Numbered from the stretch's first letter, positions 33,193-42,430 are shown. The stretch: 45,647 bases of DNA from Streptomyces olivochromogenes (GCF_001514115.1 NZ_KQ948460.1:327477-373123); one strand, 5' to 3'. A program made the numbers and translations. The notes: generated by a model not told the origin, from the letters alone.

Positions 33193-33219
33193 AAACCCCA
33201 GGTCAGTGGCCTGGGGTTT
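33193..33219 (+). terminator. terminator hairpin after the lipoprotein gene
   Basis: Stem AAACCCCAGG/CCTGGGGTTT with a 7-nt loop, followed by GTTCGTTG. The sequence resembles the hairpins that follow the tRNA-Gly repeats at the left of the window. Confidence 0.75.
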
Positions 33220-33354
33220 GTTCGTTGTCTGCTCCAAGTCGGAGTCGCCCGCTGTGGGGACACCGGTACGTGACAGGCGCGGCTCCGTTTCCGGGGCGGC
33301 AGGCCATACTCTGATCCCCGTGAGGCAGGCAGGCGCTGGGAAGGATGATCGGCG

Positions 33355-35529
33355 ATGACGCCCCTGAGCACCGGGGACCCGGAGTCCATAGGCGGGTACA
33401 CCCTTCTCGGTCGGCTCGGGGCGGGCGGTATGGGAGTCGTCTATCTGGGAGTCTCCGCCTCGGGACGGCAGGTCGCGGTCAAGCTCGTGCGCGGGCCGTA
33501 CGCCCAGGAGGAGGAGTTCCGGACGCGCTTCCGGCAGGAGATCGAGGCAGCGCGCAGAGTGAGCGGCGCCTTCACCGCGCCTGTCGTGGACGCCGACCCG
33601 GACGCCGACCGGCCGTGGATGGCGACGCTCTACGTGCCGGGGCTCAACCTCGCCGAAGTCGTGGAGAAGGACGGCCCGTTGAGCCAGCGGGAACTGCGCG
33701 CGCTGGGGCTGGGGCTCACCGAGGCGTTGCGCGACATCCAGCGGGCGGGCCTGGTGCACCGGGACCTCAAACCGCGCAACGTCCTGATGACCGAGGACGG
33801 GCCGCGCGTCATCGACTTCGGCATATCGCGCGCTTCCGGCCACCAGAGCCTCACCACGACCGGGCGGATGATCGGCACTCCGCCCTTCATGTCGCCGGAA
33901 CAACTGGCCTCTCCCCGGGACGTCACCCCGGCCTCGGACGTGTTCTCGCTGGGGTCGCTGCTGGTGTTCGCGGCCGTCGGCACGGGACCGTTCGACGCCG
34001 ACAGCCCGTACATAACCGGCTATCAGGTGGTGCACGGGACCCCGGACCTCGGCGGCGTACCCGAAGCGCTCCTGGGCATTGTCGAGCGCTGCCTGGACAA
34101 GGACCCGGCCGCACGGCCGGAACTGGCGGACATCCACCGCATGCTCCAGGCGCTGCCGGAATCCGACGCCATCGGGTCCCCGAAGACCGGGCAGTCCGCG
34201 AAACCCCCGCACCGCCCCACTCCTCGCAGCGCGGCCACCACCTCCGCGGACGCCGCGACCGGCATCGGTACCGGCAAGCGACGCCGAGCCCGGATGCTGC
34301 TCACCGGCCTCGGTGCGGTGCTGGCCGTCACGGGGCTGTGTATCGGGGTGGGTGTCTTCGTGTCCGATTCGGACACGAAGACACCCACCGCCACCGCCAC
34401 GGCCACCACCCGTGCCGCGTCACTGCCCGACGGCTGGCGGCCGTGGCAGACGAAGCTGCAATACGACGTGAAGGGTGTCCCTCTCGACTACGACAGCCCT
34501 GGATGCGTGGCGGAGGGAAGCGCCCTGTTCTGTGGCGGTACGGGTTTCACGGCCGCCAGGATCGACGCGGCCTCCGGCCGCACCCTGTGGCGGACCGGCA
34601 CCCGCCCTCAGGGGACGCAGCCGATCGGCGTTCGCGACGGGCTGGTCTACATGTACGAGGAACCGGACGACAGGACCAGGCGCGTGGTGGCCCTCGACGC
34701 CGGTACCGGGCACCGGCGGTGGCAACGCGACATCAACCCGTCCGAGGATGCGGTCCTGTACGACGGCGGACTGCTGACGATGTCTCCCGACTACTCGTCG
34801 TTCGTGGCTTACGGGCCTTCCGGCAAGGAACTGTGGCGGGCGCCCTCGCTGGACGAGTACTGCACTCCGTCGGCGCCGGGAGGCGTCCCCTACGCCCTGT
34901 GCTCGCAGGGCAACGAGCCCGGCCAGGCCCCGGTCGAGCTGATGAAGCTCGGACCCGGCAGCCTGACCGAAACGGCCACACTGCCCAAGAAGGCGGAAGC
35001 ACTCGGCGCTGTCGGCGGGCAACCCCTGTTCCTCGCCCCCCAGACCGCGAAGGACGTGTACGAAGCCGGGTACGAACGGCCGTACAACGCGCTGCTGCGG
35101 GTGGCCTCGGAAACCGGGCAGGTCAGACGGATACCGCTGGCACATCCGCTGACCGGCGCGGCCACCCTTGTGGGCGGCGTCGTCTACTTCGTCCGGTCCG
35201 ACGGGTCGGTCACCGCGGTGTCGGCGGACAGCGGCAGACAACTCTGGCAGAAGATGACGGACATGGAGAGTCTGTCCGCGCCCGCGGTGTCGGCGACGTA
35301 CAAGCGGGTCTATTTCTCCAACCGCTTCGGCCGTCTGCTGGCACTGGACAGCCGCACCGGAGCGGAGGTTTGGCGCACCTCCGCACTGGACGACCCCGGG
35401 GACAAGGTGCAGAGCTACCCGCCGCGGGTGCTGCTCGTCAAGGACGCGATCGTGGCGATGGCCGGCTACACGGCCTTCTCCCGGGGCCCTGACGGGCCCA
35501 CCTCCCGGAGCTCTGACGGGCCCACCTGA
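33355..35529 (+). CDS. membrane Ser/Thr protein kinase with extracellular PQQ-like beta-propeller
   Basis: A 724-aa Hanks-type kinase. The kinase domain (about 14-270) has LGRLGAGGMGVVYLG, the Lys43 of VAVK, VHRDLKPRNVLM, VIDFGISRA and GTPPFMSPEQ. A basic/Pro-rich linker and one transmembrane helix (MLLTGLGAVLAVTGLCIGVG) follow. The C-terminal about 350 residues are an extracellular PQQ-like beta-propeller (AASGRTLWRTGT, LDAGTGHRRWQRD, DSGRQLWQKM, DSRTGAEVWRTS). The propeller presumably senses an external ligand or cell-wall state. The gene is single and ends convergent to the LAL regulator gene. Confidence 0.92.
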   Translation: MTPLSTGDPESIGGYTLLGRLGAGGMGVVYLGVSASGRQVAVKLVRGPYAQEEEFRTRFRQEIEAARRVSGAFTAPVVDADPDADRPWMATLYVPGLNLAEVVEKDGPLSQRELRALGLGLTEALRDIQRAGLVHRDLKPRNVLMTEDGPRVIDFGISRASGHQSLTTTGRMIGTPPFMSPEQLASPRDVTPASDVFSLGSLLVFAAVGTGPFDADSPYITGYQVVHGTPDLGGVPEALLGIVERCLDKDPAARPELADIHRMLQALPESDAIGSPKTGQSAKPPHRPTPRSAATTSADAATGIGTGKRRRARMLLTGLGAVLAVTGLCIGVGVFVSDSDTKTPTATATATTRAASLPDGWRPWQTKLQYDVKGVPLDYDSPGCVAEGSALFCGGTGFTAARIDAASGRTLWRTGTRPQGTQPIGVRDGLVYMYEEPDDRTRRVVALDAGTGHRRWQRDINPSEDAVLYDGGLLTMSPDYSSFVAYGPSGKELWRAPSLDEYCTPSAPGGVPYALCSQGNEPGQAPVELMKLGPGSLTETATLPKKAEALGAVGGQPLFLAPQTAKDVYEAGYERPYNALLRVASETGQVRRIPLAHPLTGAATLVGGVVYFVRSDGSVTAVSADSGRQLWQKMTDMESLSAPAVSATYKRVYFSNRFGRLLALDSRTGAEVWRTSALDDPGDKVQSYPPRVLLVKDAIVAMAGYTAFSRGPDGPTSRSSDGPT

Positions 35530-35530
35530 C

Positions 35531-35572
35531 CGGCCGCGGCAATCACCGCGCAGCGTCCCCCTGTGCGTGGCC
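35531..35572. terminator. shared hairpin between convergent kinase and LAL genes
   Basis: Inverted repeat CCGGCCGCG/GCGTGGCCGG (one G-T pair) in the 49-bp gap between convergent stop codons; no T-run. Confidence 0.4.
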
Positions 35573-35578
35573 GGCGCG

Positions 35579-38347
35579 CTAGGTCCGTGGTGTGACCTGC
35601 TGGTCGATGATGTCGCGGAGTTGGCGACGGCCGGCGATGCCGAGCTTCGGATAGGAGCGGTACAGGTGTGACGCGACGGTGCGGGGCGAGAGGAACAGAC
35701 GGTCGGCGATCTCGCCGTTGGTCAGGCCGTGTCCGGCGAGGATGACGATCTCGCGCTGTTGAGCGGTGAGGCCGTCCAGCGCGCCCGGGGCGCCCTGCGG
35801 GGCTTGCACCGTTACGCCGCAGGCACGCAGCTCGGATTCCGCGCGCCGGGTCCACGGTGCCGCGCCCAGACGGCGGAACGTTTCCAGGGCGGTCACGAGG
35901 AGGGGCTTGGCGTCGTTGATCCGTCGCTGCCTGCGCAGCCATTCCCCATAGTCCAGCTGAAGCTGGGCCCGTTCGAACGGCCATGTGTCTCCGGTGGGAT
36001 CGGCCATGGGCGCGGCGAAGTGGGCTTCGGCGCTGTCGGGCTCGGCGAGCAGTCCGCGGGCCCGGGCCGCGAGTTGTTCCAGGCGCGGTCCGGGCGCGGG
36101 GTCCACGCGAGCCAGTGCGCGCTCCACCGACGTACGCGCTTCGAGGTGCCGTTCGGCGCGCACCGCGGCGGCGGCGAGGTCGGCGACGGCGAGGTACGAG
36201 AAGTGATGGTGCAGGGGGGTACCGTCGGCGGCGAAGAGGCGGCTGAGCTGCGCGTACGCGGTCACGTAGTTGCCCTGGGCCAGCGCGGCGAGACCTGCCG
36301 TCTGCCAGATCCTGGCGGCGAAGCCGCGGTATTCGGAAGTGTCCACGGCGGCGCGCACGCGGGCCAGCAGCGGTGCCACCTGGTCGTGGTCGCCGCGCAT
36401 GGCCGCCACGACGGCCGTGGTGAGGTCGGCCGAGCCCGCGACGGTTTCCATCTTGTAGGCGGCGGCGATGTCGCCCGCCTCTCGGGCGGCGGCGAGTGCG
36501 TCGTCCCAGCGCCCGCTGTCGACGCATGCCCATTGCAGTGCCGACAGCACACCGCCGCTGGCGCCGCGGACGCCCGGGGCGCGCAGTCGGCTGAGGGCTT
36601 CGCGCAGCACCCTGACCGCCAGTTCGGTCTCGTCCAGGACCCAGGCCGCCGCGCCGAACGTACCCGGGTCCGAGAGGGATCCTCCCGCCGCGCGCCGCAG
36701 GCGGGGGACGATGTCGGCTCTGTCCCCGAACGGGTCCGTGCAGGCCCGGATCCAGATCCGGTACTCGTCGGCGCGACCGGCGGGCCGCTCCTCGGCCGAC
36801 GGCGGTGGCCCGTCCCGGGAGTCGAGCGCGTCGAGGGCGGCGCGTGCCTTGGCGCAGACTTCGGGGAGTCCCGTCTGGTGGGCGACCGTGGCGGCCATCC
36901 AGGTGGCCTGCCACGCGATGGCCGGCAGCCTCGGGGATGCTTCGGCGGCGACCGACAGGAGTGTGTCGAACGCGTCGGCGTTGCGGTTGGACCACAGCAG
37001 GGACCAGCCGATGTCCAGCCGGGCGGCGATGCGCAGGTCCGGGTCGGAGGTCAGCGTGAGTACCTGGCCCGCCAGTTCGCGTACCCAGTCGGCCTGTCCG
37101 GCGGCCAGGGCGAGTTCGGCGGCGGCCAGCAGCCGCCGGGCCTTGTCGGGTTCGCCGGGGCTCAGCTCGGCGGCGCGTTCGAGGGCCCGTGCCGCCGCGG
37201 CGGCACCGCCGCGGCGCTGTGCCTGGGCCGCGCTGTCTTCGAGCAGTGCGGCCAGATGCTCGTCGGGCTCCAGCGCGGCGGCCGCCAGATGCCAGGCGTG
37301 GCGGTCGGGCTGGTCGCGAAGCGCGTCGGCGACCTGTCGGTGCGCCGCGGCCCGCTCGGCGAAGGGCGCGGCATGGTAGACGGCCGACCGGGTGAGCGGA
37401 TGGGCGAACCGCGGGCCCGGCGTGTCCAGCCGGATCAGGCCCGCCGCTTCCGCCGGGGCGAGCGCGTCGGCGGAAAGCCCTGGTATCGCCGTGGTCGCGT
37501 CCGGGCTGTCGGCGGCCGCGGCGAGCAGCAGCGCGGATCGGGCCGCCGGGGGCAGAGTGACGTACTGGGCGGCCATGAGGGCGGTCAGCTGCCCGGTCAA
37601 CGGCAGCGGCTCGGCGGTCCATCGGCGCCCCGCGTCGGGATCCGTGGCGATCACCCTGGCCAGCTCGATCAGTGCCAGTGGGTTGCCGACCGCCTGGGCC
37701 AGCACCTGTTCACGCAGCCGACCGTGCGGCGGGCGCGGTTGCGCGTCCAGGAGCAGGCCCGCGTCCGGCCGGGTGAGTGGTCGCAGCAGGAGCTGCGGCA
37801 GGTCCCGCTCGAAACCGGCGGGAGGTACGTTCCCGCGGGCGCCGGCCAGCAGCACGAGCTGCTCCGATTCCAGGCGGCGGGCGGCGAAGGCGAGCGCGTC
37901 GAGGGAGGCACGGTCCAGCCATTGCGCGTCGTCGGCTGTCACCAGCAGCGGCTGCTCGTCCGACAGCTCGGACAGCAGGGTGAGTACGGCGATCCCGGTG
38001 AGCAGGGCGTCGGGCGGCGCGGGGTCGTCGGAGAGACCGAACGCACCGCGCAGCGCCTCGGCCTGGCGGGTCGGCAGGCGGGCCACGCGGTCGAGGACCG
38101 GGCGCAGCAGCTGGTGCAGCCCGGCGAACGCCAGGTCCTGCTCCGACTCCCTGCCGGTGGTCGCCAGCACCCGCATCCCCACCGCCTCGGCCTCGCGCGC
38201 GGCTTCGGCCAGCAGGACGGTCTTGCCCAGACCCGGATCGCCCAGGAGAAGCAGAACGTGGCTCTCCTTGTGGGGCGGGGCGATCAGTTCCCGCAGCAGG
38301 GACAGCTCCTCCCGCCGCCCGATCACGGTCGTGTCCTTGCGGGTCAT
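35579..38347 (-). CDS. LAL-family (large ATP-binding LuxR) transcription regulator
   Basis: A 922-aa regulator. The N-terminal AAA/STAND-type ATPase has a Walker A GDPGLGKT at 36-43 and a Walker B-like LLVTADDAQWLD. The middle 500 residues are Ala-rich TPR-like helices. A C-terminal LuxR HTH reads LTAQQREIVILAGHGLTNGE, then IADRLFLSPRTVASHLYRSY. I chose ATG 38347 (MTRKDTTVIGRREEL) over the in-frame codon at 38389 because it fits the family N-terminus. It is divergent from an alpha/beta hydrolase gene. A motif repeated ahead of four nearby genes may be its binding site, though that is inferred. Confidence 0.9.
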   Translation of the reverse strand: MTRKDTTVIGRREELSLLRELIAPPHKESHVLLLLGDPGLGKTVLLAEAAREAEAVGMRVLATTGRESEQDLAFAGLHQLLRPVLDRVARLPTRQAEALRGAFGLSDDPAPPDALLTGIAVLTLLSELSDEQPLLVTADDAQWLDRASLDALAFAARRLESEQLVLLAGARGNVPPAGFERDLPQLLLRPLTRPDAGLLLDAQPRPPHGRLREQVLAQAVGNPLALIELARVIATDPDAGRRWTAEPLPLTGQLTALMAAQYVTLPPAARSALLLAAAADSPDATTAIPGLSADALAPAEAAGLIRLDTPGPRFAHPLTRSAVYHAAPFAERAAAHRQVADALRDQPDRHAWHLAAAALEPDEHLAALLEDSAAQAQRRGGAAAAARALERAAELSPGEPDKARRLLAAAELALAAGQADWVRELAGQVLTLTSDPDLRIAARLDIGWSLLWSNRNADAFDTLLSVAAEASPRLPAIAWQATWMAATVAHQTGLPEVCAKARAALDALDSRDGPPPSAEERPAGRADEYRIWIRACTDPFGDRADIVPRLRRAAGGSLSDPGTFGAAAWVLDETELAVRVLREALSRLRAPGVRGASGGVLSALQWACVDSGRWDDALAAAREAGDIAAAYKMETVAGSADLTTAVVAAMRGDHDQVAPLLARVRAAVDTSEYRGFAARIWQTAGLAALAQGNYVTAYAQLSRLFAADGTPLHHHFSYLAVADLAAAAVRAERHLEARTSVERALARVDPAPGPRLEQLAARARGLLAEPDSAEAHFAAPMADPTGDTWPFERAQLQLDYGEWLRRQRRINDAKPLLVTALETFRRLGAAPWTRRAESELRACGVTVQAPQGAPGALDGLTAQQREIVILAGHGLTNGEIADRLFLSPRTVASHLYRSYPKLGIAGRRQLRDIIDQQVTPRT

Positions 38348-38422
38348 CGCGGAAACGCCACCCTCACCCGGCCGAATCAAGGCCCGCACACAGCCGAGGT
38401 GATCCGGTCACGCAAAGCCGTG

Positions 38423-38443
38423 TGCAGTCAGGTTGCGGATACC
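38423..38443 (+). promoter_or_regulatory. motif copy 1 (TGCAGTCA-N3-TGCGGATAC)
   Basis: TGCAGTCA, GGT, TGCGGATACC in the intergenic region between the LAL regulator and the first alpha/beta hydrolase. Confidence 0.75.
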
Positions 38444-38516
38444 GGACGGCCGCTGCGCGGCCCAGGGTTGAGTGTATGGATGCTGTCCCCTGCGCGCGAT
38501 GGAACGCGGGTTCGTG

Positions 38517-39383
38517 ATGCCGTACGTCGTGGTCGGCCGGGAGAACACCGGTGACATCCGGATCCACTACGAGGACCACGGCGCGGGCCCGCCCGTCGTC
38601 CTGGTCCACGGCTACCTCGCCGACGGGCGCTCGTGGGAGAAGCAGGAGGCGGCTCTGCTCATGGCCGGGTACCGCGTCATCAGCTACGACCGGCGCGGCG
38701 GCGGCGACTCGGGCAGGCCGGCGGTGGGCTACGACTACGACACGCTGGCCGCGGACCTGAACACACTGCTGGAAGTCCTGGATGTGGTGGACGCGGTGCT
38801 CGTCGGCTGCTGCTCCGGCACCGGGGAACTGACCCGGTACCTGGGAACGTACGGGCAGCGGCGGGTCCGCGGCGCGGCGCTGCTGGCGCCTCTCCCGCCG
38901 TTCCTGCCCCGGTCCGACGCCAACCCGGAGGGCATCGCCCCGGGCGTCCTCGACGCCTTCCTCGGCGAGCTGTCCGCCGACCGTCCGGCGGCGATCAAGG
39001 CATACCTGGACCGGTACTACAACATCGACTACTACAACACCGACTACCGCAGCACCGACCCGCTCGGCGGGAGCCGGGTGAGCGACCAGGCGTGGCAGAA
39101 CAGCTTCCACGTCGCGCTGCGGGTGTCCGCGGCCGCGGCCCTGGGCTGCGCGGTCGCCTGGCGGGAGGACTTCCGGGACGACGTCGCCCGCGTCACGATC
39201 CCCGTCCTGATCGTGCAGGGCGCTCAGGACAGGGTCATGCCGCCCGGCGCGACCGGGAACCGCCTGGCCGTGATGCTGGCCGACGCCCGCCTCGCACTGA
39301 TACCTGACGGCGGCCACGCGATCATCTGGACGCACGCCGCCCAGGTCAACCACCTGCTCGTCGGCTTTCTGCAAGCCCTGTGA
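38517..39383 (+). CDS. alpha/beta hydrolase with a probable Cys nucleophile
   Basis: A 288-aa alpha/beta-hydrolase of the chloroperoxidase-like branch: VVLVHGYLADGRSW oxyanion region, YDRRGGGDSG, then VDAVLVGCCSGTGELTRY. In relatives the nucleophile elbow reads G-F-S-M-G-G; here it aligns as G-C-C-S-G-T, so the nucleophile position is Cys (unless the register slips by one). The acid (VQGAQDRVMP) and the His (IPDGGHAIIW) are present. ATG 38517 is chosen; ATG 38499 and GTG 38472 are possible. It lies downstream of motif copy 1 and is divergent from the LAL regulator. The substrate is unknown. Confidence 0.85.
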   Translation: MPYVVVGRENTGDIRIHYEDHGAGPPVVLVHGYLADGRSWEKQEAALLMAGYRVISYDRRGGGDSGRPAVGYDYDTLAADLNTLLEVLDVVDAVLVGCCSGTGELTRYLGTYGQRRVRGAALLAPLPPFLPRSDANPEGIAPGVLDAFLGELSADRPAAIKAYLDRYYNIDYYNTDYRSTDPLGGSRVSDQAWQNSFHVALRVSAAAALGCAVAWREDFRDDVARVTIPVLIVQGAQDRVMPPGATGNRLAVMLADARLALIPDGGHAIIWTHAAQVNHLLVGFLQAL

Positions 39384-39434
39384 CGCGTACGTCAGGCGGC
39401 GAGGAACTCCAGCAGAGCCTGGTCGACCGGCGAG

Positions 39435-39455
39435 TGCAGTCAAGATGCGGATTCC
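39435..39455 (+). promoter_or_regulatory. motif copy 2 (TGCAGTCA-N3-TGCGGATTC)
   Basis: TGCAGTCA, AGA, TGCGGATTCC, 31 bp before the ATG of the second alpha/beta hydrolase. Confidence 0.75.
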
Positions 39456-39486
39456 GCCGCCGCGCCGCGGCTGATTCGCTCGGGTC

Positions 39487-40377
39487 ATGGAGCTCAACTC
39501 GTACTCAGGTCTGCCGAACGAGCGGGTCAAGGCCGCGAACGGCATCGACTACGCGTACCGCGACACCGGCCCGACGGACGTCGGCGCCGGTGTACCGCTG
39601 GTCCTTCTCCAGCACTTCCGTGGAAACCTCGACAACTGGGATCCGGCGCTGATCGACGCGCTGGCACCGGCCCGGCGTGTCATCGCCTTCGACAACGCCG
39701 GAGTCGGCGGCTCCACCGGGACCACTCCCACCACCGTGGACCGGATGGCGCACGACGCCATCGCCTTCATCGAGGCGATCGGGGCGAGCGGAGCCCTGGG
39801 ACTCGGCCAGGGCCCGGTCGATGTCCTGGGATTCTCCCTCGGCAGCTTCGTCGCGCAGCAGATCGCCCTGACCAGGCCGGCGCTCGTCAGAAGGCTGGTC
39901 CTCGCCTCGTCGGCGCCGCAGGGCGCCGACGGCATGCACGGCTGGGCCCCCGAGGTCATCGACGCTGTCGGCAATCCTGAGACCAGCCCCGAGGAATACT
40001 TGAGCGTCTTCTTCACCGGATCCCCGGCAAGCGCGCAGGCCGGCCGGCAAACCCTGCAGCGGATCTACGGCGCCCGGAGCGAAGACCGGGACACGGCGAC
40101 CGACTGGGCGACCCGCGAGGCGCAGTACGACGCGGTGTGCACGTGGGGGATCCCCGATCACGCGAAGCTCCAGCGGCTCGGCTGCCTGAGGATGCCCGTG
40201 TTCGTGGCGAACGGCGACAGCGACCCGATGATCCTGCCGCGCTACTCCCACCTGCTCGCGGGTCTGATCCCGCAGGCCCGCGTGAAGATCTATCCCGACT
40301 CGGCGCACGGGTTCCTGTTCCAGCACCACGCGGAATTCGCCGCGGACGTCGACGCCTTCCTCGACGGCCCTCGATGA
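39487..40377 (+). CDS. alpha/beta hydrolase
   Basis: A 296-aa alpha/beta-hydrolase with oxyanion loop VLLQHFRGNLDNWDP, FDNAGVGGSTG, a standard nucleophile elbow VDVLGFSLGSFVAQQ, acid in NGDSDPMI and His in SAHGFLFQHH. The enzyme family includes esterases, haloperoxidase-like and lactone hydrolases; the substrate cannot be told. It is preceded at 31 bp by motif copy 2 and followed after 13 bp by another hydrolase gene, so the two are probably co-transcribed. A direct repeat CCCTCGATGACCGGC spans the junction with the next gene. Confidence 0.88.
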   Translation: MELNSYSGLPNERVKAANGIDYAYRDTGPTDVGAGVPLVLLQHFRGNLDNWDPALIDALAPARRVIAFDNAGVGGSTGTTPTTVDRMAHDAIAFIEAIGASGALGLGQGPVDVLGFSLGSFVAQQIALTRPALVRRLVLASSAPQGADGMHGWAPEVIDAVGNPETSPEEYLSVFFTGSPASAQAGRQTLQRIYGARSEDRDTATDWATREAQYDAVCTWGIPDHAKLQRLGCLRMPVFVANGDSDPMILPRYSHLLAGLIPQARVKIYPDSAHGFLFQHHAEFAADVDAFLDGPR

Positions 40378-40390
40378 CCGGCGGCCCTCG

Positions 40391-41029
40391 ATGACCGGCA
40401 CCCACATGATCGTCCTGCCCGGCGGCGGATACGCCGAACACGCTGCGCACGAGGCCGAGCCGGTGGTGGACTGGCTCGACGACATGGGCGTACGGGCGAG
40501 CGTGTTCCGCTATCCGCTCCGCGCCCGGCACCCGCAGCCGCTCGACGCGCTGCGCGCCGAGATCCGCCGCCGACGGGCGGCCGGCGCACAGCGCATCGGT
40601 CTCATCGGGTTCTCCGCGGGAGGTCATCTGGCCGGGCTGGCCGCCCTCGCACCGGGCGCCGGGCCCGACGAGGCGGTGGACTTCGCCGTGCTCGGTTACG
40701 CCATCACCTCGATGGAGACCGAGACCTACCGTCCGGCCCGGATGATCCTTCTCGGCGAGGACGCCGGTCCCGAGCTGCGCCGGTCGACCTCGCTGGACTC
40801 GCTGGTCACGCCCCAGTCGCCGCCGTTCTTCGTCTGGCACACCGCGGAGGACCCCTATGTTCCCGCCGAACACACCTACCGCCTTGCCGCGGCGCTCGCG
40901 GCCGGCCAAGTCCCCCACGCCGTGCACGTGTTCGCCCACGGCCCGCACAGCCTCGGCCTCGCCCGGAACGCCGGCGAGGCCGCGATATGGACCACGCTGG
41001 CGAAAGCCTGGATCCTCGAACAGGCGTGA
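40391..41029 (+). CDS. alpha/beta hydrolase (acetyl-esterase/BD-FAE type)
   Basis: A 212-aa small hydrolase. PGGGYAEHAAHEAEPVV matches the GGGY/F oxyanion loop of the acetylesterase branch, and IGLIGFSAGGHLAGLAA carries the nucleophile Ser. The acid is in TAEDPYVP and the His in HGPHSLGLA. It probably de-esterifies small acyl or acetyl substrates. It lies 13 bp after the previous hydrolase and is likely in the same transcript; it ends convergent to the tautomerase gene. Confidence 0.85.
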   Translation: MTGTHMIVLPGGGYAEHAAHEAEPVVDWLDDMGVRASVFRYPLRARHPQPLDALRAEIRRRRAAGAQRIGLIGFSAGGHLAGLAALAPGAGPDEAVDFAVLGYAITSMETETYRPARMILLGEDAGPELRRSTSLDSLVTPQSPPFFVWHTAEDPYVPAEHTYRLAAALAAGQVPHAVHVFAHGPHSLGLARNAGEAAIWTTLAKAWILEQA

Positions 41030-41063
41030 CCGTCGCCTGCATCACTGGTCCTTGGCGCCTACC

Positions 41064-41507
41064 TCACTGGTCCCCGGCCATCGCCTGCAGCTCCGCGATC
41101 TGCTTGCGCGCCGCGGCGACGAGTTCGTCGTTGGTGTGCGCGTGACCGCCCAGACCCCACCCACCGGGCACGGCCTCGGTCAGCAACACCCAGGTGCGGT
41201 CCGCGAGCGTCGGGTCGCCGGCGGCCTCCGCGACCATGCCGGTGAACCGGCTCACCACCGCGATCTGTTTGTCTCGGTCGAGAGCATCCGCGTTGGTCAG
41301 CACCTGCACGCGTACGTGATGGGACGCGCCGTCGACGTTCGACAGGTGGCCTGCCGGCAACTCGTGGAGGAAGGCCGCGGTGTTCTGGCGGAACATCGGG
41401 ATGTCCGGAACCTCCTCGATGGCCATCAGGGTGGCAGCGAGGTCCTTGGCGAGCTGGTGCCCGTCCGTGAAGGTGCCCGCTGTGGCGTACACGTCGATCA
41501 TGGGCAT
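41064..41507 (-). CDS. tautomerase-family protein
   Basis: A 147-aa member of the tautomerase superfamily. After removal of Met it starts with the catalytic N-terminal Pro (MPMIDVYATAGTF). The length is about twice that of a minimal 4-oxalocrotonate tautomerase subunit, as in fused cis-CaaD/MSAD-type members; the second half includes WVLLTEAVPGGWGLGGHAHT. ATG 41507 has GGAG upstream. It lies 39 bp downstream of the aldo/keto reductase gene on the same strand and is probably its operon partner. Confidence 0.85.
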   Translation of the reverse strand: MPMIDVYATAGTFTDGHQLAKDLAATLMAIEEVPDIPMFRQNTAAFLHELPAGHLSNVDGASHHVRVQVLTNADALDRDKQIAVVSRFTGMVAEAAGDPTLADRTWVLLTEAVPGGWGLGGHAHTNDELVAAARKQIAELQAMAGDQ

Positions 41508-41546
41508 TGCGTTCTCCTCGGATACTTCTTGGGTGCTTCTTGGGTG

Positions 41547-42377
41547 CTACCACCACTTGGCTTCGAGCGCGCGGTCGGTGCCGCCGGTCCGGTCGAGCGC
41601 GTCGAGTTCGGCCATGTCCTCGGCCGACAGGGTGAAGTCGTGGATCTGCGCGTTCTCGTGGATGCGGTCGCGGTGCGTCGATTTCGCCACGACCACGAGT
41701 CCGTGCTGCAGGCCCCAGCGCAGCAGCACCTGTGCCGGTGTCCGGCCCGTCCGTCGGGCGATCGTGGCCACGGTGGTGTCGTCGACGTACCGGCCGGTGC
41801 CCAGCGGGCTGTAGGCCTCGACAGCGACGTCGAACCGGCCGCAGGCGTCCAGGAGCGCCCGCCGACGGTGCCGCGGGTTGAACAGGATCTGGTTGACGGC
41901 GGGCGGAACCGTTCCCGCGGCGATCACGGCCTCGAGTTCGGCCGCGTCGTAGTTGGAGACCCCGATGGAACGGGCCAGTCCCCGCTCCTGGGCACGTTCC
42001 ATCCCGGCCCAGGCCCGGGTCGGGCCGCCCTCGGGCCAGTGGACCAGGTAGAGGTCGACCTGCTCCAGGCCGAGACGACGAAGGCTGTCTTCCGCCTGGG
42101 CGACCGGATCGTCGCCCCGCGGATGGAACTTCGTGGTGATGAACACCTGGTCGCGGGGTACGCCGCTGTCGCGAAGGGCGCGGCCGACGCTTTCCTCGTT
42201 GCCGTATGCCTGAGCCGTGTCGATATGCCGGTAACCGGCGTCGAGCGCCCAGCGCACGGCGTCGACGCACGCACGCCCGGGCGGCACCTGCCAGACGCCG
42301 AGGCCGAGCACCGGCACCTGGTTCCCGTCCGCCAGCAGGCGCGCGCCGCCCCCGGATGTGGCTGCGTTCAGGTTCAT
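41547..42377 (-). CDS. aldo/keto reductase
   Basis: A 276-aa NADPH-dependent aldo/keto reductase. The catalytic tetrad is visible: DTAQAYGNEESVG (Asp and Tyr), TTKFHP (Lys) and YLVHWPEGG (His). The C-terminus has VVAKSTHRDRIHENAQIHDF, the NADPH-binding region. ATG 42377 gives MNLNAATSGGG; earlier starts at 42389 and 42401 are possible. Motif copy 4, in reverse orientation, lies 32 bp upstream. The tautomerase gene follows, suggesting catabolism or detoxification of carbonyl compounds. Confidence 0.9.
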   Translation of the reverse strand: MNLNAATSGGGARLLADGNQVPVLGLGVWQVPPGRACVDAVRWALDAGYRHIDTAQAYGNEESVGRALRDSGVPRDQVFITTKFHPRGDDPVAQAEDSLRRLGLEQVDLYLVHWPEGGPTRAWAGMERAQERGLARSIGVSNYDAAELEAVIAAGTVPPAVNQILFNPRHRRRALLDACGRFDVAVEAYSPLGTGRYVDDTTVATIARRTGRTPAQVLLRWGLQHGLVVVAKSTHRDRIHENAQIHDFTLSAEDMAELDALDRTGGTDRALEAKWW

Positions 42378-42409
42378 GAGCACCAGCATCCGGCAACGCA
42401 CCGTGGGGT

Positions 42410-42430
42410 GGTATCAGCAACATGACTGCA
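42410..42430 (-). promoter_or_regulatory. motif copy 4 (reverse orientation)
   Basis: On the minus strand TGCAGTCA, TGT, TGCTGATACC, 32 bp before the ATG of the aldo/keto reductase gene. Confidence 0.7.

Noticed and set aside
35729..38554. 941-codon plus-strand frame antisense to the LAL gene
   Set aside because: The minus strand encodes Walker A and LuxR HTH motifs; the plus frame has none.
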